From assembly GCA_016935315.1 (NCBI GenBank), contig JAFGRD010000149.1, positions 1 through 64,000 of the forward strand: a stretch of 64,000 bases of DNA, given 5' to 3'. The notes beneath the pieces were generated by a model that was not told the origin of the DNA, ran no database searches, and saw only the letters and a list, made by a program, of their open reading frames with translations. This document shows positions 51,873-61,272 of this stretch, one piece after another; positions within the stretch are counted from its first letter, which is position 1; each line of letters opens with the position of its first letter. Origin of the DNA: Pirellulales bacterium. Its GTDB lineage: Bacteria; Planctomycetota; Planctomycetia; Pirellulales; Thermoguttaceae. The position numbers and the translations under genes were made by a program.

Positions 51873-52283
51873 ATGCTGTTTCCCGCCCTTGATGTCAGTA
51901 CGAGCGGCCTGGAAGCCCAACGCGTGCGGATGAACGCCCGCTCCAGCAACATCGCCAATATCTCGACCACGCGCAACGAGGAGGGTCAACCGGAGCCCTA
52001 CCGACCGCGCTTCGTGGTTCTCGAGACCGACGACACGGTGGGGGCCCATGGCGGAGTCGGCGTGCGGGTCGCGTCCGTCGAGACGGCCGAGGTCGAGCCT
52101 CGATGGCGGTGGGAACCCGGTCATCCCGACGCCAATGATCGGGGCTACGTCGCTTACCCCAACGTGAGCATGATGACCGAGTTCACCGACGCCATGGAGG
52201 CGGCCCGGGCGTACGAGGCCAACCTGGGTGCGATTGAGATTACCAAGGACCTCGAACAGCAAACGCTGAGGATTCTGGCCTGA
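51873..52283 (+). CDS. flgC: Flagellar basal-body rod protein FlgC
   Basis: The product has 136 residues, as expected. The N-terminal motif is TSGLEAQRVRMNARSSNIAN, and the C-terminal motif is VSMMTEFTDAMEAARAYEANL. It is a proximal rod subunit. It lies 46 bases after flgB and shares one base with fliE (stop and start overlap as TGATG). Confidence 0.96.
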   Translation: MLFPALDVSTSGLEAQRVRMNARSSNIANISTTRNEEGQPEPYRPRFVVLETDDTVGAHGGVGVRVASVETAEVEPRWRWEPGHPDANDRGYVAYPNVSMMTEFTDAMEAARAYEANLGAIEITKDLEQQTLRILA

Positions 52284-52585
52284 TGAACCCTATTGCCAAC
52301 AACGTTTCCCCGCTGAGGTTGCCGCCCGGACAGGTTCCGGGGCAGCCAGATGCGACGGGAAAGGCGACCCCCTTCAAGGACTTTCTGCTGCAATCGATCC
52401 AGGAGGTCAACTCGATGCAGCAGGACGCCGACCGGGCCATCGAGAGCCTGGCCACCGGCGGCGACGTCACACCGGCCGAAGTGCTCACGGCCGTGCAGAA
52501 GGCCGACATCGCCTTCCGCTTGATGATCGAGGTCCGCAATAAAATGGTTCAGGCCTATGAGGAGGTGAAGAGCATTCGCGTCTAA
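52283..52585 (+). CDS. fliE: Flagellar hook-basal body complex protein FliE
   Basis: The product has 100 residues, as in other bacteria. It has PFKDFLLQSIQEVNSMQQDAD and the C-terminal block KADIAFRLMIEVRNKMVQAYEE, typical of FliE, which joins the MS ring to the rod and is the first exported rod part. It overlaps flgC by one base. A 112-base gap without clear signals follows before fliF. Confidence 0.95.
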   Translation: MNPIANNVSPLRLPPGQVPGQPDATGKATPFKDFLLQSIQEVNSMQQDADRAIESLATGGDVTPAEVLTAVQKADIAFRLMIEVRNKMVQAYEEVKSIRV

Positions 52586-52697
52586 CGAGGCTCGTCCGTT
52601 GTCGCCGATTGGTTGTCGGTTGCCAGCTATCTGCCACATATATCAGCTACTACTGCTACTTCGCCATTAATCACCATCTTCCCATGAGGCTCTCCGG

Positions 52698-54341
52698 ATG
52701 GACTTCCTCAATAAAGCGTTTGCCCAGGTTTCCGATCTCTTTCGATCGATGACCCCCGGAGCACGGATCACGGCCGGTCTGCTGTTGGCGGTAATCGTGA
52801 CCAGCCTGGGTTACCTCTTTTCTGCGGGGGTTGCAGGTCCCGACACCGATCTGATGAGCGGGGTGCCGATCGATCCGTCCCACTTGCTGACCATGGAAGC
52901 CGCGTTCGCCAATGCCAACCTGAACACTTACGAGATCCGGGGAACGCAGATCCGCATTCCCCGTGGGCAGAGGAACCGCTACATGGCTGCCTTGGCCGAG
53001 GCGAAGGCCCTGCCCCCAAACATCGACAAAATGTTCGACGATGTGCTGGAAAACATCAGCCCCTTCATGCCCGCCAGAGAGCGTGAGGAGCGCCTGAAGA
53101 TCGCCAAGCAGAGGACCTTGGCCATGATCATCAGTTCGATGAAGGGGATCGGCAGCGCCTACGTTCTGTACGATACCAAGGTCAAGTCAGGCTTCAAACG
53201 AGAGACCGTGACCACCGCCGCAGCGAGCGTCCAAGCAGCCGGCTCTGTCCCCCTCGACGAATCGCAGGTCTCCGCGATCCGGCATCTGGTCGCCGGAGCA
53301 ATCGCCGGTCTGAAACCGGAGAACGTTACCGTCCACGACCGCAACGGCTCCAGCTACTACGGCGGTGGCGACGAAGGCGGCGGAAGCGGTCTGGACGATA
53401 GCTACATTAGCCGCAAGCAGATTCACGAACAGCGGTTCACGACGAAGGTTCTCAACGCCCTGGCCTGGGTCCCCGGTGTCAAGGTCACGCTGAACGCCGA
53501 ACTCGACCGCGAGCGGATCAGTCGCACGCAGTCCGTGAAATACGACCCCAAGGCGACTGCCCTGCAGGAGCGTGACGAAAGCTCCACGGCGAGCCGCGAG
53601 GACACGGGGGTGCAAGGTCGGCCGGGCTATCAGGCCCAACAGCCCAACGTGGCCACCGCCCTGGCGGCCTCGCGTACCGCAGGATCACACGAAGAGGAGG
53701 AAGCAACCAAGCGGGAAGTCCTCAGCGTGACCGACACCGAGCGGATGGAGGTGGAGAAGGTGGGACTGACACCTGAGCGGGTCACGGCTGCGATCGGCAT
53801 TCCCAGCAGCTACTTCGAAAAGCTCTGGCGCGAAGAGAACCCACCGGCCGAAGGGGAGGAGCCGAAGCAGCCCACGCAGCAGGACCTGCAAACCGTTCTC
53901 TCCAGAGAAACGCCCAAGATCCAGCAATATGTGGCCAAAGTTCTTCCGCCACCGACCGGCGTGACAGATCTCTCCGAGCTGGTCACGGTGGCGATGTTCC
54001 AGGATATCGCGCCCCCCGAGATTCCGGGACCGACCGCCAGCGAAACAGCCGTGACTTGGTTCGGCGAATACTGGACCACGTTGGGCATGATCGGTCTGGC
54101 CCTGTTCAGTCTGATGATCCTGCGGTCCATGGTCCGGTCGGGGCCGACGGGCGCGGAAGTGTCAACGCCCGTGCATCACGAGGAGGAGGATGAGGTGTCG
54201 GAAGAGGAAGCCGTCCTGAGACGGCTGGGCCGTTTCACGGGCACGGGCAAATCGCTCCGCGACGAGCTTTCCGAGCTGGTCGAAGAGGATCCCGACGCGG
54301 CGGCCAACATTCTCAAAACGTGGATCGGCACCGTAGGGTAG
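52698..54341 (+). CDS. fliF: Flagellar MS-ring protein FliF
   Basis: The product has 547 residues, the usual FliF size. There are two membrane helices, about 26-45 (AGLLLAVIVTSLGYLF) and about 458-477 (LGMIGLALFSLMIL), with the periplasmic ring-building domains between them. The cytoplasmic tail after 480 ends with an acidic FliG-binding segment. The recognition block KIAKQRTLAMIISSMKGI is followed by a Gly-rich loop (about 215-235) in the region that varies among species. It forms the ring that anchors the export gate and rotor. It ends five bases before fliG. Confidence 0.95.
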   Translation: MDFLNKAFAQVSDLFRSMTPGARITAGLLLAVIVTSLGYLFSAGVAGPDTDLMSGVPIDPSHLLTMEAAFANANLNTYEIRGTQIRIPRGQRNRYMAALAEAKALPPNIDKMFDDVLENISPFMPAREREERLKIAKQRTLAMIISSMKGIGSAYVLYDTKVKSGFKRETVTTAAASVQAAGSVPLDESQVSAIRHLVAGAIAGLKPENVTVHDRNGSSYYGGGDEGGGSGLDDSYISRKQIHEQRFTTKVLNALAWVPGVKVTLNAELDRERISRTQSVKYDPKATALQERDESSTASREDTGVQGRPGYQAQQPNVATALAASRTAGSHEEEEATKREVLSVTDTERMEVEKVGLTPERVTAAIGIPSSYFEKLWREENPPAEGEEPKQPTQQDLQTVLSRETPKIQQYVAKVLPPPTGVTDLSELVTVAMFQDIAPPEIPGPTASETAVTWFGEYWTTLGMIGLALFSLMILRSMVRSGPTGAEVSTPVHHEEEDEVSEEEAVLRRLGRFTGTGKSLRDELSELVEEDPDAAANILKTWIGTVG

Positions 54342-54345
54342 AAGC

Positions 54346-55377
54346 ATGATGGACCCATCGAATACCGCTGACAACACGGCCGCCCAAGACGATGGCATGC
54401 GCAAAGCCGCCATCGTGTTGACCAGCCTCGATCGAGCGAGCGCCGATGCGATGCTCAAGGCACTGGATCCGGAGCAGGCCCGCCGCGTGCGCCAGATGGC
54501 CGTGTCGCTCGGCGCGATCGACCCGAAGGAGCAACGTCGGGTGATCGACGAGTTCTTCCGCAACGGCCCCGCTCCCAGAAGGCAAGGTCCTTCCGGGATC
54601 GAGTTGGACGACAGCCTGGCCGAGAAGCTGTCGATGCCGCAAGTGCATACTGCCTTGCCCGTTCGGCCCCATTCCGCTTGCCGCGAGGCTCAACCGTTTC
54701 AGTTCCTGCACGACGCCGAAGCCGGCAAGCTGGCCCAAGTGCTCAACACCGAGCGTCCCCAGACGATCGCCTTGGTGTTGTCCCACCTATCGCCCGATAC
54801 GGCGGGCAACGTGCTGGCCCGCTTCCCTGCGGCATTGCAGGTGCAAGTGGTCCAGCGTCTGGTCGACTTGGAGGAGACCGATCCGGAAATCCTCCGCGAA
54901 GTGGAAAGAGCCCTGCATTCGAGACTCTCGCAGCAAGTGCCGATGCAGCGGCGGCGAGTGGCCGGCGTGCACGCCGTCGTTGGAATCCTCGAAGCGGCCG
55001 ACAGCCAAGTGGGTTTGCAGATTCTGGATAACCTGGCGACGTGCGACCAGGCGCTGGCCGAGAGGCTGAGTCCTGAATCGATTCAGTTTGACGACCTGAT
55101 GCGACTGGATGACGACGAGCTAGTGACCGTATTTCGCGCTGCCGGCTCGGCGTTGACGATGACCGCATTAGTGGGGGCACCGCCGGAACTGATCGACCGT
55201 GTCGTGTCGCAGCTACCGACGTCGGAAGCGGAGAAGCTCCGCCGCCAGTTCGACCACCCGGGCCCGATCCGGCTCCAGGACCTGGAAGCCGCCCGCCAGC
55301 GGATCGCGGAGATCGCCGGGAGACTATCCATGCAGCGGCGAATCCATTTACCGAATCACCAACCGGCCCTCGCCTAG
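54346..55377 (+). CDS. fliG: Flagellar motor switch protein FliG
   Basis: The product has 343 residues. The N-terminal FliF-binding domain begins KAAIVLTSLDRASADAML. The middle domain has the equivalent of the EHPQ motif as ERPQTIALVLSHL. The C-terminal torque domain has SIQFDDLMRLDDDELVTVFRA with charged residues that meet the stator. The Glu-to-Arg-containing variant ERPQ (usual EHPQ) is a small departure at the FliM contact. Two adjacent ATGs (54346 and 54349) could serve as start. Confidence 0.95.
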   Translation: MMDPSNTADNTAAQDDGMRKAAIVLTSLDRASADAMLKALDPEQARRVRQMAVSLGAIDPKEQRRVIDEFFRNGPAPRRQGPSGIELDDSLAEKLSMPQVHTALPVRPHSACREAQPFQFLHDAEAGKLAQVLNTERPQTIALVLSHLSPDTAGNVLARFPAALQVQVVQRLVDLEETDPEILREVERALHSRLSQQVPMQRRRVAGVHAVVGILEAADSQVGLQILDNLATCDQALAERLSPESIQFDDLMRLDDDELVTVFRAAGSALTMTALVGAPPELIDRVVSQLPTSEAEKLRRQFDHPGPIRLQDLEAARQRIAEIAGRLSMQRRIHLPNHQPALA

Positions 55378-55392
55378 CAGCACGACTTGCTC

Positions 55393-56037
55393 ATGCCCAC
55401 GATTATTCGAGCCACCAACCGTAACCGCGGCACACAATGTGTAGCGTTCAACTTCGACGACATGGCGCTCCGGGCAAGCCAATACCTGGAGAAAGTGCGC
55501 AGCGATGCACGCCAGATCGTATCCGAAGCTCAGCAGAAGGCCGATGCCGTTCGGAAGAGGGCGGAGCAGGAGGGGCGCCAGGCGGCGTTGCAGACGGTGG
55601 AGGAAATGGTCCGGAAGCAGTTGGGCACGGTCTTGCCGGCGCTGCGGAACGTCATCGAGGACATCCAACATGCAAAGCAGGCGTGGTTGACCCACTGGGA
55701 AGCCAGCGCGGTCCATGTGGCCGCCGCCATCGCAGAGCGGCTGATCCGTCGCGAGTTGGCCGCCACACCCGAGATCACGTTGACTCTGGTTCGCGAAGCC
55801 CTGGAACTGGCCTCGGGAAGTTCCCATTTGCGCATCCACGTGAATCCCGAGGATCGCGAGGCCATGGGCAGGCAAGTGGAGATGCTGATCAGCGAGTTGA
55901 CCACGCTGACTACCGCCGAACTGGTAGCCGATCCCGAAATCAGTTGCGGCGGCTGCCGCGTGGAAACGGACTTCGGCATCATCGACCAGCAGTTTGAGGC
56001 ACAATTGAAACGAATTGAGGAAGAGTTGACGCAGTAG
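55393..56037 (+). CDS. fliH: Flagellar assembly protein FliH
   Basis: The product has 214 residues from ATG 55393 (a TTG at 55387 is in frame). A helical, coiled-coil N-terminal half with SEAQQKADAVRKRAEQEGRQ is followed by the FliH/SctL globular end (IHVNPEDREAMG, ADPEISCGGCRVETDFGIIDQQ). FliH regulates the ATPase FliI and links it to the C-ring. It lies between fliG and fliI, 11 bases before fliI, as in other flagellar operons. Confidence 0.9.
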   Translation: MPTIIRATNRNRGTQCVAFNFDDMALRASQYLEKVRSDARQIVSEAQQKADAVRKRAEQEGRQAALQTVEEMVRKQLGTVLPALRNVIEDIQHAKQAWLTHWEASAVHVAAAIAERLIRRELAATPEITLTLVREALELASGSSHLRIHVNPEDREAMGRQVEMLISELTTLTTAELVADPEISCGGCRVETDFGIIDQQFEAQLKRIEEELTQ

Positions 56038-56048
56038 GTCCGCATTCC

Positions 56049-57485
56049 ATGCTCGAAATCGTCGAACAACTCGAAACCGTCATGCCCACCGAACTGATCG
56101 GGAGCGTGGCCGAGACGCTGGGCCTGACGGTTTCCGTGGCCGGCTTTCCGGCCCCCGTCAATGCCGTGGCGGAGATCCAACGCGATTCCGGCCCTCCGCT
56201 GTTGGGCGAGGTCATCGGCTTCCGCAACGAGATGACAATCCTCTACCCCTTCAGCGATCTGACCGGCGTTCGGCACGGCAATCGCGTGCGCTTGGCGCGG
56301 ACCACCCGCTGGTTGCGCGTGGGCAACGAATTGCTCGGGCGCGTGATCGACGCGGCCGGAAACGCCGTGGATGGGAAACCCCAGCCGGCACTCAGCGACC
56401 GCACGTCCTTCCATCGGGCGCCGCCACACCCGTGCCAGCGCCCCAGAATCAACAAGCCCCTGGCGACCGGGGTCCGCTCGATCGACGGCCTGCTGACGTG
56501 CGGGCGGGGGCAGCGGATGGGGATCTTCTCGGGGTCCGGTGTGGGCAAGAGCGTCCTGCTGGGAATGATGGCCCGATACACTTCTGCCGACGTCATTGTG
56601 ATCGGCCTGATCGGCGAGCGGGGCCGCGAGGTCAACGAGTTTATCGAGCGCGACCTCGGGCCCGACGGTCTGGCCAAGAGCGTCGTGGTGGTGGCCACCA
56701 GCAACGAGCCCGCCCTGCTGCGTGTGCAGGCGGCTTCCACGGCCACCGCCATCGCGGAGTTCTTTCGCGACCAAGGCAAGGACGTGCTATTGCTGATGGA
56801 TTCGTTGACGAGGTTTGCATTGGCACAGCGGGAAATTGGACTGGCCGCGGGTGAACCGCCCACCACTCGGGGCTACCCTCCCTCCGTGTTCGCCACGCTG
56901 CCAAAGCTCGTAGAACGGGCCGGCCGCAGTCCGAAAGGAAGCATCACCGCCTTCTACACCGTGCTGGTCGAGGCCGATGACCCGAATGAGCCGATCAGTG
57001 ACACTGTGCGCGGCTTGCTCGACGGGCACACGTGGCTGGCACGGCAACTGGCGTCTCGGGGGCACTATCCGGCCGTCGACGTACTGGAGAGCCTCAGCCG
57101 CCTGATGCCCGACGTGACCAACGAGGAGCACCGTCAGGCCGCCTTTGCGATGCGTGATCTCTTGGCCGCCTATCGCGACCACGAAGACTTGATCTCGGTG
57201 GGGGCGTATCGCCGCGGCAGCAACAAGACCGTCGATGTGGCCTTGGAGATGCTCGACGATATTCGGCAATACTTGTGCCAGCCGGTCGAACAGCCGTCGA
57301 CGGCCCGGCAGGCTACGGAAGGGCTCCTACAGCTACACGAGGCATATCTCCAACACATCCAGAACGTTCCAGCCAATCAGATATCCGGCGGATCACCAGG
57401 CCAGACACGGGTCCAGCCTCAGAGCCAAACACGGGCCCAAGCTCCCAGCCAGACACGGGCTCAGGTCCAGTCGCCCGGAAGGTGA
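56049..57485 (+). CDS. fliI: Flagellar export ATPase FliI
   Basis: The product has 478 residues. It has the Walker A loop GIFSGSGVGKSVLLGMM, VIGLIGERGREVNEF, and Walker B VLLLMDSLTRFALAQREI, all typical of F1-like type III ATPases. It energises unfolding and export of flagellar substrates with FliH and FliJ. After the usual helical end near residue 445, a Gln/Thr/Arg-rich tail of about 30 residues is added, encoded by a 24-bp tandem repeat. The tail is unlike other FliI proteins known to me. Confidence 0.96.
   Translation: MLEIVEQLETVMPTELIGSVAETLGLTVSVAGFPAPVNAVAEIQRDSGPPLLGEVIGFRNEMTILYPFSDLTGVRHGNRVRLARTTRWLRVGNELLGRVIDAAGNAVDGKPQPALSDRTSFHRAPPHPCQRPRINKPLATGVRSIDGLLTCGRGQRMGIFSGSGVGKSVLLGMMARYTSADVIVIGLIGERGREVNEFIERDLGPDGLAKSVVVVATSNEPALLRVQAASTATAIAEFFRDQGKDVLLLMDSLTRFALAQREIGLAAGEPPTTRGYPPSVFATLPKLVERAGRSPKGSITAFYTVLVEADDPNEPISDTVRGLLDGHTWLARQLASRGHYPAVDVLESLSRLMPDVTNEEHRQAAFAMRDLLAAYRDHEDLISVGAYRRGSNKTVDVALEMLDDIRQYLCQPVEQPSTARQATEGLLQLHEAYLQHIQNVPANQISGGSPGQTRVQPQSQTRAQAPSQTRAQVQSPGR
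57401..57472 (+). repeat. 24-bp tandem repeat at the 3' end of fliI
   Basis: Three copies starting at 57401, 57425 and 57449 share CCARACACGGG and encode QTRxQ-type segments. Copy number may vary by slippage. Confidence 0.85.
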
Positions 57486-57520
57486 CCCGGCCGAAACGTG
57501 ACAAACGCGTGCGGTAAGAA

Positions 57521-57973
57521 ATGACGAAGTTCAAGTTCCGACTGGCGACACTTCTGCAACTCCGCGAGGCCGCCCGCGACGAGCGCCGCTCGGAGCTTGC
57601 CGAAGTGTACCGTTTAGACGAACTGCTCCAGGAAAGGTTGGACGATGTCTTGAGGCAACTGGGAAGCTTGCGGGGACAATGTCGCCGTGTCGCGGCACCG
57701 GGAGCGATCGACGTGGATCAACTCGTCGAAGCTCAGCGCTACGAGCTGACATTGAGGAGCCAGCAAAAGCTCTTGGAGCAACAACGGTTGACTGTTACCG
57801 ACGAGATCGAACGCCGCCGCCAGGTGCTCGTCGATGCTAATCGTGACGTTCGCGTCCTGGAGAAGCTCCGCGATAAGCAGAGTCGTCGCCATCGCGAAGA
57901 AGAGGGGCGGCGGGAAATCAAACAGTTGGATGAAGTGGCCGGGCAACGTGTGGCTCGGGGAGACGTGCGATGA
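57521..57973 (+). CDS. fliJ: Flagellar export protein FliJ
   Basis: The product has 150 residues, almost entirely coiled coil, starting KFKFRLATLLQLREAARDERR, the FliJ N-terminal signature. FliJ is the central stalk of the export ATPase. It lies 35 bases after fliI and overlaps the next gene by four bases (ATGA), so the two are probably coupled in translation. Confidence 0.9.
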   Translation: MTKFKFRLATLLQLREAARDERRSELAEVYRLDELLQERLDDVLRQLGSLRGQCRRVAAPGAIDVDQLVEAQRYELTLRSQQKLLEQQRLTVTDEIERRRQVLVDANRDVRVLEKLRDKQSRRHREEEGRREIKQLDEVAGQRVARGDVR

Positions 57974-58662
57974 TCAAGCGGCTGATCCAGTCGGGCATTT
58001 CGCTGCTGGTATACTTCTGCTTCGCCACTATCATGGCTGAGGTGATCTTGCTGGGCTACCTGGGATCGAACTGGAAGCTGAACCGCAACAAGCTCGTCCA
58101 AATCCTTGCCGTCCTGCAAGACGTGGACCTGTTTGCCATCAGGGAGCGGATCGAAGGCGACAAGGAAGAGATCAGTTCTGAACAGCTCTCGTACGAACAG
58201 ATCCTGGAAGCCCGGGCCTTGAACGTGCGCCACCTGGAGCTGCGCGAGCAAGCGCTTGCCGACGGCTTGGAAATGCTCCAATTCGAGCAGGTTAAACTGG
58301 CTGAAGAGCGAAAACGCTACAAGCAACTGCGAGCTGCCTTTGACACACAGTTGCGCGAGATGCAGGAGGGAGCCGTCGCCACCGGCGTTAATGAGAACAT
58401 CCAGATCCTGGGAAGCATTAAGGCGAAACAGGCCAAAGAACAGTTGGTTCTGATGCTGGACAACGACGAACTCGACAGAGTCGTCGCCCTGTTGGCCGGC
58501 CTGCAGGATGTGAAACGAGCCAAAATCATCGGCGAATTCAAGACCCCCAAAGAAGCCGAGCAGCTAAGCGATATCCTGCGCAGGATCCGCGAAGGCATTC
58601 CCGGCGTCAGCTTGCCCGAAGAAATGCGAAAACAGCTCGAACAAGCGACCCCCGCCCCATAA
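57970..58662 (+). CDS. MotE-like flagellar membrane protein
   Basis: The product has 230 residues. One N-terminal membrane helix (about 10-30, ISLLVYFCFATIMAEVILLGY) is followed by a long helical region (about 60-130) and a C-terminal MgtE-N/MotE-like fold (ILGSIKAKQAKEQLVLMLDNDELDRVVALLAGLQDVKRAKIIGEF). In other bacteria MotE chaperones the stator protein MotB or acts around the motor. The position directly after fliJ is the usual one for motE. The N-terminal helical stretch is longer than in the classical protein, so the exact role is uncertain. Confidence 0.72.
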   Translation: MIKRLIQSGISLLVYFCFATIMAEVILLGYLGSNWKLNRNKLVQILAVLQDVDLFAIRERIEGDKEEISSEQLSYEQILEARALNVRHLELREQALADGLEMLQFEQVKLAEERKRYKQLRAAFDTQLREMQEGAVATGVNENIQILGSIKAKQAKEQLVLMLDNDELDRVVALLAGLQDVKRAKIIGEFKTPKEAEQLSDILRRIREGIPGVSLPEEMRKQLEQATPAP

Positions 58663-58679
58663 ACACGACACGACGCAAA

Positions 58680-60455
58680 ATGGACAATATCCCCGGACTC
58701 TCGTCGATCGTAACCGTGCTGCCCGAACCGGGTAGGTTCTACTACCGGCCGGAGCAAACCGGGGCGTTCGACGATCATATGCAGCGGCTGCGCCCCCGCA
58801 AAGACGATATCCCCGAATCGGTCGGGCAATCTGGGGCGGCGTTCGATCGAAGCTCCGATGAGCCGACCGTCTCGGAGACAGGTTCTCGCGACCGCAGGCA
58901 ATCGACCGAAGACGAACGGACTCCTGGCCTCGAAGACGCACGTGAGACAGGCGCCGACGCGACCGTGACTGACGAGGCTGCCTCTGCCGACGCGGTGGAA
59001 GACGACACCAACGAATCGTCGGAACAGAACGAGGCAGAACCTCGCGCGGGCGAACAGGGCTGTTCTGAAACGGCGGGCAGGATCTCGGCCGTCCAGGGAA
59101 TGCCGATAACGACTGACGACGCGGACCAAGGCGACGGGACGGAGTTGCCGGCCGATCCCGACAAGCGGCCGGTTGGTGCCGGCCGATCCTCCGGCGGCTC
59201 CTCGCAATCACCAACGGACGTGGGACAATCGGTCACCGGTCGGGATCAGGCCGCTCCCGAGGTGATGGCGTCGCCGGGCGACGAGGCTCTTGCGTCGGCG
59301 CAGCGATTTGAACCAGGTGCCGCCCAGAACGAACAAGCCGATCGAGAAACCTCGCAGCCTACGGCAGAACGGCCTGAGGATGCGTTGTCTCAGGTGAAGG
59401 TCGGGGCAGCCGCCGGGCCCGACGGTGAGGAGTCGTTGGTGACCGACTCCGGCGAGAAAGCCTCTGGTGAGACCCTGCGGCCCGAGGCAGGTGACCCGGA
59501 CGTGCAGGAATCTCAATCGGCCGAAACGCAATCCGCAACGGTCACTTCCGAAGCGGAAACGCCCCTGCTGGACCATGCCGGCGACCTGGCCAGAGCGAAC
59601 CGGCAAGGACGACACGGGAAGGCACAGCAGGCGCCGCATGCGGAGAGCGCTTCTGCCGCAGAACTGCCCAAGCGTGGCGCCAAGGTCACAAGTCGGAAGC
59701 GGGCGGCCGATCGGCCCGCAACAGGTCCGACCTCGGCCGGTCGTGGAGAACAGCCAACGCCGCAACGGCCCGGTGAGATGCGACCATCCGACGCCTCGGG
59801 ATCGACACCGATCGACATTCGGACGGGCTTCGGCGAGCGAACAGCGGTGGCTGGGGAGCAACCGATGGACACCGGGGAGGCCCCTGGCACGCAGACCGTT
59901 GCGGGCCACGTGGCGGAAGGCCACGGGGAATCGCAGCCGCGAATCTCACCCGACCAGCGGTCCCACGCGGCGTTGCCCCAAGAATCCCACCCGGCGGCGG
60001 AACCGGAGCAAGTCGACCGCGTGCGGTTCGTCCAGCGCGTGGCAAGGGCATTTCAGGCAATGGGAGAGCGCAACGGGAGCGTCCGACTGCGGCTGAGCCC
60101 GCCAGAGCTTGGGGCGTTGCGGCTGGAAATCTCGGTTCGCGACGGCACGTTGACCGCCCGCGTCGAGGCAGAATCGGCAACGGCAAGGAGCCTGCTGCTG
60201 GACAACTTGCCGGCGTTGCGCGACCGCTTAGCCCAACAGGACATCAAGATCGAACAGTTCAACGTCGATTTGACGGGTCGATCGGCAGGGGGTCTTCCCG
60301 ACCAGACTGCCGACCATACGCCGTCGCACCATCGCGAGGGAGGGGGAGGGTCGCCGCAAGGAGGCCACAACGTAGGCAACACGGAGGAGGAACCCGCGCC
60401 CCGCCGCACCGTCAGCCGATCTGGTGAAGGAAGCCAACTAAACGTTGTCGTATAG
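58680..60455 (+). CDS. fliK: Flagellar hook-length control protein FliK
   Basis: The product has 591 residues. A long low-complexity N-terminal part (Glu, Gln, Ser, Pro, Gly-rich, to about 450) resembles the ruler region. The C-terminal switch domain (about 450-540) has VRLRLSPPELGALRLEI and DRLAQQDIKIEQFNVDL, typical of Flg_hook. FliK measures the hook and switches export from hook to filament subunits. It is longer than many FliK proteins (about 400), which may fit the unusually large hook subunit encoded downstream; that link is inference. Confidence 0.87.
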   Translation: MDNIPGLSSIVTVLPEPGRFYYRPEQTGAFDDHMQRLRPRKDDIPESVGQSGAAFDRSSDEPTVSETGSRDRRQSTEDERTPGLEDARETGADATVTDEAASADAVEDDTNESSEQNEAEPRAGEQGCSETAGRISAVQGMPITTDDADQGDGTELPADPDKRPVGAGRSSGGSSQSPTDVGQSVTGRDQAAPEVMASPGDEALASAQRFEPGAAQNEQADRETSQPTAERPEDALSQVKVGAAAGPDGEESLVTDSGEKASGETLRPEAGDPDVQESQSAETQSATVTSEAETPLLDHAGDLARANRQGRHGKAQQAPHAESASAAELPKRGAKVTSRKRAADRPATGPTSAGRGEQPTPQRPGEMRPSDASGSTPIDIRTGFGERTAVAGEQPMDTGEAPGTQTVAGHVAEGHGESQPRISPDQRSHAALPQESHPAAEPEQVDRVRFVQRVARAFQAMGERNGSVRLRLSPPELGALRLEISVRDGTLTARVEAESATARSLLLDNLPALRDRLAQQDIKIEQFNVDLTGRSAGGLPDQTADHTPSHHREGGGGSPQGGHNVGNTEEEPAPRRTVSRSGEGSQLNVVV

Positions 60456-60523
60456 AAAGTCCGTCAGGACATGTGCATCCGATCAACGCACGACGTGATC
60501 GGGTTGAAAAGGAGCAATCGAGC

Positions 60524-61159
60524 ATGGAAGCCGCTTCCGTAGGAGCGATTGGCCAGCAAGGCCAGCAGGACCCGACCGGTCACGATGCCTTTCGCGACGT
60601 CGCCTTGAGCGATTTCATCGACCTCATGGTGGCCGAGTTGCAGAACCAGGATCCGCTGAATCCGATGGATAATGCCGAGATCCTCCAGCAGATGAGCCAA
60701 ATTCGATCGATCGAGTCGAACGACCGTTTGACGGAAACGCTCGAATCGGTGTTCCTGGCGCAAAACGTGTCCACGGCCGGCAGCATGCTCGGCAAGTGGA
60801 TGGCAAATCTGTCGGAAGACGGCTCCGTCGGGCTGTTCGGCAGAATCGATCGTGTCTCCGTGGAAGGGGGCGTCCCGATGCTCCATGTGGGCGACGAGAC
60901 CGTCAATCTGAAGAACGCCGGGAAGATGCAGCTCTTCTCTGACGCGGCCGGCCAGGAATTCGACGAATACATGCAAATGGTCGGCAAAACGGTGGAGGTC
61001 GTTCCCGATGGCAATGAGCAAGTGCCAAGCCAGACGGTGACCGGCTTGGTCTACCAGGTCTCGTTCACCAACGGCGCCCCCAAGCTACACATCGGAAATC
61101 GCACGGCCGATCTCAGCGACGTCGTCCGAGTGTTGGCCTCGGGCAACGAGGACACCTAG
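60524..61159 (+). CDS. flgD: Flagellar hook assembly scaffold FlgD
   Basis: The product has 211 residues. The ATG at 60524 is chosen because AAAAGGAG (60507-60514) is nine bases upstream; an in-frame GTG at 60473 has no such site. The N-terminal block FIDLMVAELQNQDPLNPMDN is diagnostic. The rest contains the small beta-domain of FlgD. It caps the growing hook and assembles FlgE. It lies between fliK and flgE. Confidence 0.94.
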   Translation: MEAASVGAIGQQGQQDPTGHDAFRDVALSDFIDLMVAELQNQDPLNPMDNAEILQQMSQIRSIESNDRLTETLESVFLAQNVSTAGSMLGKWMANLSEDGSVGLFGRIDRVSVEGGVPMLHVGDETVNLKNAGKMQLFSDAAGQEFDEYMQMVGKTVEVVPDGNEQVPSQTVTGLVYQVSFTNGAPKLHIGNRTADLSDVVRVLASGNEDT

Positions 61160-61272
61160 CAGGGCAACGAGGGAGATTCTGTACGCCGCAAACCAGCCTT
61201 TGTGAAAACCACCTTGTCCGAAGGGCAAGCTCAATGTAACCGGAACCCCATTGCGAGAAAAAAGGAATAGAC

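Noticed and set aside
57401-57472. CRISPR-like short repeats
   Set aside because: The 24-bp units are adjacent without spacers and lie in frame inside fliI.
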